From Pseudomonas sp. RIT-562 (GTDB lineage: Bacteria; Pseudomonadota; Gammaproteobacteria; Pseudomonadales; Pseudomonadaceae), in the NCBI RefSeq assembly GCF_026241895.1, contig NZ_JAPJIV010000003.1, positions 186,001 to 250,000 on the forward strand: a DNA stretch of 64,000 nucleotides, read 5' to 3'. The translations under genes and the position numbers were made by a program. Shown here one piece after another: positions 56,553-64,000 of this stretch (position 1 is the first letter of the stretch; each line of letters starts with the position of its first letter). The notes beneath the pieces are model-generated. The model saw nothing but the letters and a program-made list of their open reading frames with translations, made no database searches and was not told the DNA's origin.

Positions 56553-56584
56553 AAAACGAACCGGGGAGGCCTACGCCTCCCCGC
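56553..56584 (-). terminator. Intrinsic terminator between glnE and waaF
   Basis: ggggaggc (56563-56570) pairs with gcctcccc (56575-56582) around the loop ctac. On the minus strand it is followed by ggttcgttttt, a T-rich tail. It therefore probably ends glnE transcription before the LPS operon. Confidence 0.7.
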
Positions 56585-56592
56585 CTCGTGAA

Positions 56593-59532
56593 TCAGCTTA
56601 GCCCCAGCTCACGCCAGATCCGCAATACTTGCCGTCGTTCGTCCACGAACTGATCGCCTGGAATAACCCCGGCGTCCTTCTGCAAGGCCTGCCGGTGGGC
56701 GGCGGAGCGGTAGGCCTTGTAGGCCTCGCGCAACAGGCTGGCGTCTGCGGCGGGCATCAAGCCTTCCTCTTCCAGCCCTTCCAGAATACGGATGTTGTCG
56801 GTCCAGCGTAGCAATGACGGGTGCGTTTGCGACCACGCCAGGGCCGCGTATTGCACCATAAATTCAATATCGACGATACCTCCGGCGTCCTGCTTGAGAT
56901 CGAACGGCGCCGTGGCCTCGAAGGCATTTGCGGCTGTGCCGGCCGCCGTGCTCTTGCTGCCAAGGTTATCGCGCATTTTTGCACGCATCTCGCTGACCTC
57001 CTGGCGCAGGGTTGGCAAGTCCCTGGCCTTGCCCAGCACTGTGGCGCGCACCTTCTCAAAGGCCTGGCCGACGTCCTGGCTGCCGACCAGCACTCTTGCC
57101 CGCACCAATGCCTGATGCTCCCAGGTCCAGGCTTCGTTCTCCTGGTAACGGGAAAACGCGCCGAGCGAACTCACCAGCAGCCCTGACGCACCGGACGGTC
57201 GCAGGCGCATATCCACTTCGTACAGTTGGCCGGAGTTGGTCTGGGTCGTCAGCAAGTGAATGATGCGCTGTCCCAGCCGGGTAAAAAATTGCGCGCCATC
57301 GATGGATTTCGCCCCATCGGTTTCCGCCTGCGGGTCGCCATCGTGGATAAACACCAGGTCCAGGTCCGAACCATGCCCGAGTTCCAGGCCGCCGACTTTG
57401 CCATAACCGACAATGATGAAGCCGGGATCGCACAATGTGCCGTCGGTGCGCAGCGGAGTGCCGTATTTGGCCACCGTCTGCCGCCAGGCCAGCGCCAGCA
57501 CCTGTTCCAGAATGGCTTCGGCCAGCCAGGTCAGGTAATCGCTGACCTTCATCAGCGGCAGGCTGCCGGCGATTTCCGACGCGGCCACCCGCAACCGATG
57601 CGCCAGCTTGAAGTGCCTCAGGGCTTCCATTTGCTGCTCGAGGTCGTCCTCGGGAATCCGCGTCAGCCGTTCACGCAGTTCCGCCGCCAGCTCCGGCGCC
57701 AGGGGTGGCTTGAATAAGCGACCTTCGTTGAGCAGCTCGTCGAGAAGCAGCGGGAACCGGGTGATCTGCTCGGCAATCCACGGGCTCGCCGCGCACAAGG
57801 TCAACAACCGGCGTAACGCCCCGGGGTTTTCGGTGAGCAATACCAGGTAGGCCGAGCGACGGGCGACGGCTTCCACCAACGGCAGTACCCGCTCCAGCAC
57901 CAGGTCCGGGTTGGCGTGCTCCACCGCCTGGGCCAGCAATCGCGGAATAAACGCATCCAGCCGCTCACGCCCGAGCCGTTGCATGGCGCGCAGCTGCGGG
58001 CTGCCGCGCAAACTGGCAAGAGCCTTCAGGGCCTTGGTCGCATCAGCAAAACCGCCCTCTTCCAACTGGCGGCAGGCGGCCTCTTCATCCTGGGCCTCCT
58101 CCCACAATGGCAACCATTCACCGCCGACCACCACTTCGCTTTCGGTGCCTTCTTCTTCGTCCGGATCGGCAATCACCTGGCCGAAGTGCCAGGCCACCCG
58201 ATCACGCCAATACATCAACTGTTCATGAAACGCCGGCCAGTCGGCAAATCCCAGCATAAAAGCGATACGCGCCTGATCCTGGGCGCCATCGGGCAACATC
58301 TGGGTCTGGCGGTCGGCAATCGCCTGGATCGCATGTTCGGTGTAACGCAGGAATTCATAACCTTCGCGCAGCTCGCTGACCACGGCTGGCGGCAGGTAAC
58401 CCTGGCCTTCCAGAGTGCTGAGCACCTTTAACAGCGGACGCTGCTGCAGGCTGAGGTCACGACCGCCGTGAATCAGCTGGAAAGCCTGGGCGATGAACTC
58501 CACCTCGCGGATACCGCCGGAGCCGAGCTTGATGTTGTCGGCCATGCCTTTGCGCCGCACTTCCTGCTGGATCAACTGCTTCATCGTGCGCAGCGCTTCG
58601 ATGGCCGAAAAGTCCAGGTAACGCCGGTAGACGAACGGGCGCAGCATCTCCTGCAATTGCGCACCGGCCACTTGGTCCCCCGCCACGACTCGCGACTTGA
58701 TCATGGCGTAGCGCTCCCAGTCGCGCCCCTGATCCTGGTAATACTGCTCCAGCGCATTGAAGCTCAGCACTAACGCTCCCGCCGAACCATAAGGTCGCAG
58801 GCGCATGTCGACGCGGAAAACAAAGCCGTCGACGGTCATCGGGTCCAGCGCCTTGATCAAGCGCTGGCCCAGGCGGATGAAGAATTCCTGATTATCCAGC
58901 GAACGTTTGACGCCCACTGTTTCACCGCCTTCGGGATAGGCGAAGATCAGGTCAATGTCCGAAGACAGGTTCAGCTCCACCGCGCCGAGCTTGCCCATGC
59001 CGAGGATGACCATCTGCTGCGGTTCGCCACTGCGCCGGCCGGTCGGCACACCGAACTGCTGGCAATGACGCGCGTACAGCCATTGATAAGCCTGGTCGAT
59101 GCTGGCGTCGGCCATGTCCGAGAGGTCGCGGCAGCTCTGCACCAAATCGGCTTGGCGGGTCAGGTCGCGCCAGATGATCCGCACCTGATGTCGAGTGCGC
59201 TGGCGGCGCAACGATCGCCCGAGTTCGTCTTCGGTCTCGGCCTGGTTTACTGCTGCGGCGATCTGCGCGCACAACTCGCCCGGGGCAAAATTACGATCCA
59301 GCTCTTCGGACTGCACCAGCTCCAGCAACATCAGCGGGTCACGCACTGATTGTTCAATCACGAAGTCGCTGGCGGCGGTCACCCGGGCAAACTGCGCCCA
59401 TCGCTCAGGTGTCCAGGCAGACAAACCGTGATCGTCCTCCAGCGCCTCAACGGCAGTTCGGAACGACTGCTCGGCGCGGGTGACCAATGGCAGGAGAATG
59501 GCGGGCAGTTCGGCAAGCGCAGGGAGGCTCAT
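56593..59532 (-). CDS. glnE: Bifunctional glutamine synthetase adenylyltransferase/deadenylase GlnE
   Basis: GlnE attaches and removes AMP on glutamine synthetase in response to PII. The 979-residue protein has two nucleotidyltransferase domains: an N-terminal one with LNLSSDIDLIFAYPEGG (about residue 185-205) for deadenylation, and a C-terminal one with GHGSDLDLVFIHDGD (about 715-730) for adenylylation, joined by helical regulatory domains. Length is the family standard. It is divergent from aceE across 384 bp. Confidence 0.96.
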   Translation of the reverse strand: MSLPALAELPAILLPLVTRAEQSFRTAVEALEDDHGLSAWTPERWAQFARVTAASDFVIEQSVRDPLMLLELVQSEELDRNFAPGELCAQIAAAVNQAETEDELGRSLRRQRTRHQVRIIWRDLTRQADLVQSCRDLSDMADASIDQAYQWLYARHCQQFGVPTGRRSGEPQQMVILGMGKLGAVELNLSSDIDLIFAYPEGGETVGVKRSLDNQEFFIRLGQRLIKALDPMTVDGFVFRVDMRLRPYGSAGALVLSFNALEQYYQDQGRDWERYAMIKSRVVAGDQVAGAQLQEMLRPFVYRRYLDFSAIEALRTMKQLIQQEVRRKGMADNIKLGSGGIREVEFIAQAFQLIHGGRDLSLQQRPLLKVLSTLEGQGYLPPAVVSELREGYEFLRYTEHAIQAIADRQTQMLPDGAQDQARIAFMLGFADWPAFHEQLMYWRDRVAWHFGQVIADPDEEEGTESEVVVGGEWLPLWEEAQDEEAACRQLEEGGFADATKALKALASLRGSPQLRAMQRLGRERLDAFIPRLLAQAVEHANPDLVLERVLPLVEAVARRSAYLVLLTENPGALRRLLTLCAASPWIAEQITRFPLLLDELLNEGRLFKPPLAPELAAELRERLTRIPEDDLEQQMEALRHFKLAHRLRVAASEIAGSLPLMKVSDYLTWLAEAILEQVLALAWRQTVAKYGTPLRTDGTLCDPGFIIVGYGKVGGLELGHGSDLDLVFIHDGDPQAETDGAKSIDGAQFFTRLGQRIIHLLTTQTNSGQLYEVDMRLRPSGASGLLVSSLGAFSRYQENEAWTWEHQALVRARVLVGSQDVGQAFEKVRATVLGKARDLPTLRQEVSEMRAKMRDNLGSKSTAAGTAANAFEATAPFDLKQDAGGIVDIEFMVQYAALAWSQTHPSLLRWTDNIRILEGLEEEGLMPAADASLLREAYKAYRSAAHRQALQKDAGVIPGDQFVDERRQVLRIWRELGLS

Positions 59533-59916
59533 GGTCTATCCTTGATCGGCGTGGAACGGGCTGCTTGTAGTGAATTTCGAAAAGCCACTACCTGATCGAC
59601 TGTCGAACAAAGGTTAGAAATAGCTGAAATAGTTTTAATGTTGGCAGCGATCATCAAGCTTTCACCTTTTTCGGTTGGCAAAAGACCAACCTTAACGATT
59701 ATTCTCACAACGCAGCCGGAGGCCACAAGCCGCTCATCTGTAGTTTTACTACTCGTATATACATTCGGATAGCTGAAATGCCCGATGATTTGTAGTAAAA
59801 CTACACGCCGCCGGAACCTACCTCTCGGCAATCCAAGAATTTATATCGTCTGCCCACAAGGCCAGTCGCAAACTCAGGCAACCGATTCTGGAAGCCTTTC
59901 CGCCCTGGAGCAAGCC
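59533..59916. other. Divergent regulatory region glnE / aceE
   Basis: This 384-bp gap holds no convincing gene. It contains two copies of a tgtagt-actaca type palindrome (59739-59753 and 59791-59805) with centres about 52 bp apart, and the aceE leader with ggag (59907-59910) before the ATG. The glnE-proximal half is AT-richer than its surroundings and probably holds that gene's promoter. Confidence 0.75.
59739..59805 (+). promoter_or_regulatory. Paired operator-like palindromes upstream of aceE (RccR-like)
   Basis: TGTAGTTTTACTAC(t) at 59739-59753 and TGTAGTAAAACTACA at 59791-59805 are the same palindrome read in opposite directions, and the second is perfect. The pattern resembles the binding site I recall for RccR, an RpiR-family regulator that responds to KDPG and controls aceE and glyoxylate-shunt genes in P. 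fluorescens. The regulator assignment is from memory; the palindromes themselves are plain in the sequence. Confidence 0.65.
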
Positions 59917-62562
59917 ATGCAAGACCTCGATCCCGTCGAAACCCAGGAATGGCTGGACGCCCTGGAATCGGTTCTCGACAAAGAAGGCGAAGACCGTGCC
60001 CACTATCTGATGACCCGTATGGGCGAACTCGCAACCCGTAGCGGTTCGCAGTTGCCTTACGCCATCACCACGCCATACCGCAACACCATTCCAGTTACCC
60101 ACGAAGCACGCATGCCTGGCGACCTGTTCATGGAACGCCGCATTCGCTCGCTGGTACGCTGGAACGCGATGGCCATGGTGATGCGTACGAACCTGAAAGA
60201 TTCTGACCTGGGCGGTCACATCTCCAGCTTCGCCTCCAGCGCAACCTTGTACGACATCGGCTTCAACTACTTCTTCCAGGCCCCGACCGACGAACACGGC
60301 GGCGACCTGATCTACTTCCAGGGTCACACCTCGCCAGGCGTTTACGCCCGTGCGTTCATGGAAGGCCGTATCACCGAAGACCAGATGAACAACTTCCGCC
60401 AGGAAGTAGACGGTCAGGGCCTGTCGTCCTATCCGCACCCTTGGCTGATGCCTGACTTCTGGCAGTTCCCGACTGTATCCATGGGTCTGGGCCCGATCCA
60501 GGCGATCTACCAGGCTCGTTTCATGAAGTACCTGGAAGCCCGTGGTTTCATCCCTGAAGGCAAGCAGAAAGTCTGGTGCTTCCTGGGTGACGGCGAGTGC
60601 GACGAGCCGGAATCCCTGGGCGCGATCTCGCTGGCTGGCCGCGAGAAGCTCGACAACCTGATCTTCGTCATCAACTGCAACCTGCAGCGCCTCGATGGCC
60701 CGGTTCGCGGCAACGGCAAGATCATCCAGGAACTCGAAGGCGTGTTCCGCGGTGCTCAGTGGAACGTGACCAAAGTCATCTGGGGCCGTTTCTGGGACCC
60801 ACTGCTGGCCAAGGACGTCGACGGCATCCTGCAACGTCGCATGGACGAAGTCATCGACGGCGAGTACCAGAACTACAAGGCCAAAGACGGCGCGTTCGTA
60901 CGTGAACACTTCTTCAACTCGCCAGAACTCAAGGCGATGGTTGCTGATCTGTCCGACGACGAGATCTGGAAACTCAACCGTGGCGGCCACGACCCGTACA
61001 AGGTCTACGCGGCGTACCACGAAGCGGTCAATCACAAAGAACAACCTACCGTCATCCTGGCCAAGACCATCAAGGGTTATGGCACCGGTGCCGGCGAAGC
61101 GAAGAACACTGCGCACAACACCAAGAAAGTCGATGTCGACAGCCTGAAGTTGTTCCGCGATCGTTTCGACATTCCGGTAAAAGACGAAGAGCTGGAGAAC
61201 CTGCCGTTCTTCAAACCAGAGCCAAACAGCGCCGAAGCCCGCTACCTGAGCGAGCGCCGCACTGCACTGGGCGGTTTCGTGCCACAGCGTCGCGCCAATA
61301 GCTTCAGCGTGCCGACTCCTTCGCTGGACACCCTCAAGGCTATCCTCGATGGCTCGGGCGACCGTGAAATTTCCACCACCATGGCCTTCGTGCGGATCCT
61401 CGCGCAGCTGGTCAAGGACAAGGAAATTGGCCCGCGCATCGTGCCGATCATCCCGGACGAAGCCCGCACCTTCGGTATGGAAGGCATGTTCCGCCAACTG
61501 GGCATCTACTCCTCCGTCGGCCAGCTCTACGAGCCAGTCGATAAAGACCAGGTGATGTTCTACAAGGAAGACAAGAAGGGCCAGATCCTCGAAGAAGGCA
61601 TCAACGAAGCGGGCGCCATGAGCTCCTTCATCGCTGCCGGTACTTCGTACTCCAGCCACAACCAGCCAATGCTGCCGTTCTACATCTTCTACTCGATGTT
61701 CGGCTTCCAGCGTATCGGCGACCTGGCATGGGCCGCTGGCGACAGCCGCACCCGTGGTTTCCTGATCGGCGGCACCGCCGGCCGGACCACGCTGAACGGC
61801 GAAGGCCTGCAACACGAAGACGGTCACAGCCACATCCTGGCTGCCACCATCCCGAACTGCCGCACCTTTGATCCAACCTACGGCTACGAGCTGGCGGTGA
61901 TCATCCAGGACGGCATGAAGAAGATGACCGAAGAGCAGCAGGACGTTTTCTACTACATCACCGTGATGAACGAGTCCTACCAGCAACCAGCCATGCCGGC
62001 CGGTGTCGAGGAAGGCATCATCAAGGGCATGTACCTGCTCGAAGAAGACACCCGCGAAGCGGCGCACCACGTTCAGCTGATGGGCTCCGGCACCATCCTG
62101 CGTGAAGTCCGTGAAGCAGCGAAGATCCTGCGTGAAGAGTTCAACATCGGCGCCGACGTCTGGAGCGTTACCAGCTTCAACGAATTGCGTCGCGATGGTC
62201 TGGCCGTAGAGCGCAGCAACCGCCTGCACCCAGGCCAGAAGCCGCAACTGAGCTACGTCGAAGAGTGCCTGAGCGGCCGTAAAGGTCCGGTCATTGCCTC
62301 TACCGACTACATGAAGCTGTTCGCTGAACAAATCCGCCAGTGGGTCCCGTCCAAGGAATTCAAAGTCCTGGGCACCGACGGTTTCGGCCGCAGTGACAGC
62401 CGCAAGAAGCTGCGTCACTTCTTCGAAGTCGATCGTCAATTCGTGGTGTTGGCAGCCCTGGAAGCATTGGCTGACCGTGGTGACATCGAACCTAAAGTGG
62501 TGGCTGAAGCCATCGCCAAGTTCGGCATCAACCCGGAAAAACGCAACCCACTGGACTGCTGA
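59917..62562 (+). CDS. aceE: Pyruvate dehydrogenase E1 component (homodimeric)
   Basis: AceE decarboxylates pyruvate with thiamin diphosphate and passes the acetyl group to AceF lipoyl arms. The 881-residue protein begins MQDLDPVETQEWLDALESVL. The ThDP motif GDGECDEPES lies near residue 225, and the conserved EGMFRQLGIYSSVGQLYEP and GRTTLNGEGLQHEDGHSH patches are present. The ATG at 59917 has ggag 6 nt upstream; the frame back to 59785 runs through the operator. aceF follows after 11 bp. Confidence 0.97.
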   Translation: MQDLDPVETQEWLDALESVLDKEGEDRAHYLMTRMGELATRSGSQLPYAITTPYRNTIPVTHEARMPGDLFMERRIRSLVRWNAMAMVMRTNLKDSDLGGHISSFASSATLYDIGFNYFFQAPTDEHGGDLIYFQGHTSPGVYARAFMEGRITEDQMNNFRQEVDGQGLSSYPHPWLMPDFWQFPTVSMGLGPIQAIYQARFMKYLEARGFIPEGKQKVWCFLGDGECDEPESLGAISLAGREKLDNLIFVINCNLQRLDGPVRGNGKIIQELEGVFRGAQWNVTKVIWGRFWDPLLAKDVDGILQRRMDEVIDGEYQNYKAKDGAFVREHFFNSPELKAMVADLSDDEIWKLNRGGHDPYKVYAAYHEAVNHKEQPTVILAKTIKGYGTGAGEAKNTAHNTKKVDVDSLKLFRDRFDIPVKDEELENLPFFKPEPNSAEARYLSERRTALGGFVPQRRANSFSVPTPSLDTLKAILDGSGDREISTTMAFVRILAQLVKDKEIGPRIVPIIPDEARTFGMEGMFRQLGIYSSVGQLYEPVDKDQVMFYKEDKKGQILEEGINEAGAMSSFIAAGTSYSSHNQPMLPFYIFYSMFGFQRIGDLAWAAGDSRTRGFLIGGTAGRTTLNGEGLQHEDGHSHILAATIPNCRTFDPTYGYELAVIIQDGMKKMTEEQQDVFYYITVMNESYQQPAMPAGVEEGIIKGMYLLEEDTREAAHHVQLMGSGTILREVREAAKILREEFNIGADVWSVTSFNELRRDGLAVERSNRLHPGQKPQLSYVEECLSGRKGPVIASTDYMKLFAEQIRQWVPSKEFKVLGTDGFGRSDSRKKLRHFFEVDRQFVVLAALEALADRGDIEPKVVAEAIAKFGINPEKRNPLDC

Positions 62563-62573
62563 GGAGACACTCT

Positions 62574-64000
62574 GTGAGCGAACTCATTCGCGTACCTGAC
62601 ATCGGCAGCGGTGAAGGTGAAGTAATCGAACTATTTGTGAAGGTCGGCGACCGTGTGGAAGCCGACCAGAGCATCCTGACGCTTGAGTCGGACAAAGCGA
62701 GCATGGAAATCCCTGCTCCCAAGGCCGGCATCGTCAAAAGCATCAAAGTGAAGCTGGGCGATCGCCTGAAAGAAGGCGATGAACTGCTCGAGCTGGAAGT
62801 TGAAGGTGAGGCTGCGGCCGCTCCTGCGGCTGCCGCTGCTCCGGCGGCCAAGGCTGAAGCAGCTCCGGCTGCTGCACCTGCACCCGCTGCGCCTGCTGCT
62901 GCACCGGCTGCCGCTTCGGTCCAGCAAGTGCACGTGCCGGACATCGGTTCGTCGGGCAAGGCCCAGATCATCGAGATCCAGGTCAAGGTCGGCGACTCCG
63001 TCGAGGCTGATCAATCCTTGATCACCCTGGAGTCCGACAAGGCCAGCATGGAAATCCCATCGCCTGCCGCTGGCGTGGTCAAGAGCATCAGCGTCAAGCT
63101 CAATGACGAAGTGGGCACGGGCGACCTGATCCTGGACCTGGAAGTGGCAGGTGCTGCGGCGCCGGCCGCCGCCGCTCCGGCCCAGGCTGCTGCTCCAGCC
63201 GCTGCTGCTCCGGCACCCGCCGCTGCGGCTCCGGCTGCACCGGTGGCGGACAGCGTCCAGGACATCCACGTCCCGGACATCGGTTCGTCGGGCAAAGCCA
63301 AGATCATCGAAGTACTGGTCAAGGCCGGTGACACCGTCACCGCCGACCAGTCGCTGATCACCCTGGAATCCGACAAGGCCAGCATGGAAATCCCATCGCC
63401 TGCCGCCGGCGTGGTGGAAAGCATTTCCGTCAAGCTGGATGACGAAGTCGGTACCGGCGACCTGATCCTCAAGCTGAAAGTCAAAGGCGCTGCCCCGGCC
63501 GCTGCTCCAGCTCCAGCCGCCGCGCCTGCTGCTGCACCTGCGGCCGCGAAGGCTGAAGCTGCTCCAGCTGCCGCTGCGCCTGCCGCACCTGCTGCTGCAC
63601 CGGCCAAGCCGGGCGCCAAGGTCCACGCCGGCCCGGCCGTCCGCCAACTGGCCCGTGAATTCGGTGTCGAGCTGAGCGCTGTCGGCGCCAGCGGTCCACA
63701 CGGTCGCATCCTCAAAGAAGACGTGCAGGTTTACGTCAAGGCCATGATGCAGAAGGCCAAGGAAGCGCCGGCCGCTGCTGGCGGCGCAACCGGTGGCGCG
63801 GGCATCCCGCCGATTCCAGTTGTGGATTTCAGCCGCTTCGGCGAAACCGAAGAAGTGCCGATGACCCGCCTGATGCAAATCGGCGCGTCGAGCCTGCACC
63901 GCAGCTGGCTGAACATTCCACACGTGACTCAGTTCGATTCGGCTGATATCACCGATCTGGAAGCGTTCCGTATCGCCCAGAAAGCCGTTGCGGAGAAGGC
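62574..64000 (+). CDS. aceF: Pyruvate dehydrogenase E2 (dihydrolipoamide acetyltransferase), 3' end outside window
   Basis: The visible 475 residues start at a GTG (SELIRVPDIGSGEGEVIEL) 11 bp after aceE with gaggag upstream. There are three lipoyl domains with the lipoylated lysines K41, K156 and K268, each in ESDKASME, separated by long Ala/Pro linkers (such as AAPAAAAPAPAAAAP). A peripheral subunit-binding domain follows at about 350-386 (AVRQLAREFGVELSAVGASG), then the start of the acetyltransferase domain (EEVPMTRLMQIGASSLHRSW). The catalytic His lies beyond the window. Lipoyl domains 2 and 3 are strikingly similar at the DNA level. Confidence 0.96.
   Translation, partial: MSELIRVPDIGSGEGEVIELFVKVGDRVEADQSILTLESDKASMEIPAPKAGIVKSIKVKLGDRLKEGDELLELEVEGEAAAAPAAAAAPAAKAEAAPAAAPAPAAPAAAPAAASVQQVHVPDIGSSGKAQIIEIQVKVGDSVEADQSLITLESDKASMEIPSPAAGVVKSISVKLNDEVGTGDLILDLEVAGAAAPAAAAPAQAAAPAAAAPAPAAAAPAAPVADSVQDIHVPDIGSSGKAKIIEVLVKAGDTVTADQSLITLESDKASMEIPSPAAGVVESISVKLDDEVGTGDLILKLKVKGAAPAAAPAPAAAPAAAPAAAKAEAAPAAAAPAAPAAAPAKPGAKVHAGPAVRQLAREFGVELSAVGASGPHGRILKEDVQVYVKAMMQKAKEAPAAAGGATGGAGIPPIPVVDFSRFGETEEVPMTRLMQIGASSLHRSWLNIPHVTQFDSADITDLEAFRIAQKAVAEK

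Noticed and set aside
56543..56592. Missing ilvE between waaF and glnE compared with P. aeruginosa
   Set aside because: I recall ilvE there in PAO1, but other pseudomonads seem to lack it at this site, so it is not evidence of a deletion in this strain.
59818..62439. 873-codon minus-strand frame opposite aceE
   Set aside because: Entirely antisense to a clear AceE; Val/Asp-rich composition is typical of shadows.
62631..63923. Gly/Ser-rich minus-strand frame opposite aceF that looks repetitive
   Set aside because: The repeats are the reverse reading of the lipoyl domains and Ala linkers of aceF.

Overview
The window is chromosomal DNA of a fluorescent pseudomonad, most likely the Pseudomonas fluorescens group. 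This rests on gene order that matches the Pseudomonas core genome (orn/rsgA, motAB, rhdA, psd, serB, parC/parE, thiC, waaA, msbA, the LPS core cluster, glnE, aceEF), on Pseudomonas-type palindromic repeats between genes, and on GC-rich codon use with long antisense open frames. It holds about 50 genes and no rRNA, tRNA, insertion sequence, integrase or CRISPR array that I can see.

Layout. 1-1533: orn (cut by the window edge) divergent from rsgA. 1733-3594: a compact accessory cassette of a ThsB-like TIR protein, a caspase-like protease and a second, canonical TIR protein, bracketed by two terminator hairpins and sitting between rsgA and motB, which I recall as neighbours in other pseudomonads. 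This is the standout of the window: a Thoeris-like (TIR signal plus caspase effector) anti-phage candidate. 3647-5530: motAB behind a clear FliA (sigma-28) promoter. 5697-13875: an HDOD protein, rhodanese, phosphatidylserine decarboxylase, a PilZ-like protein, serB and an AhpA/YtjB-type membrane protein. 14099-23375: a PqiC-type lipoprotein, then a minus-strand series parC - retropepsin - phytase-like esterase - parE - yqiA - cpdA - DUF1249 - nudF. 23581-28112: an RsiV-like lipoprotein, the pyrimidine transporter cytX, and thiC behind a TPP riboswitch. 28113-35513: a TolC-type outer membrane protein, waaA, and a LysR regulator divergent from an SMR pump, an FAD oxidoreductase, an aldo/keto reductase and an unassigned protein.

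35578-56542 is one long envelope region: hldE, msbA and waaL; a pseudokinase-like protein; three glycosyltransferases; a PIG-L deacetylase (DnpA-like); Mig-14; WapH; a carbamoyltransferase; a small lipoprotein; then four kinase-fold proteins and waaG, waaC, waaF. Together these make ADP-heptose, attach Kdo and heptose, phosphorylate and carbamoylate the inner core, extend the outer core, flip lipid A-core and ligate O-antigen. 56593-64000 holds glnE and, divergent from it, aceE and the start of aceF (three lipoyl domains) behind paired palindromes that look like operators of the RccR type.

Starts were moved from the longest open frame where a ribosome binding site or family N-terminus decided the matter; several genes use TTG or GTG. 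Function calls rest on reading motifs and remembered family features and synteny; no database search was run.
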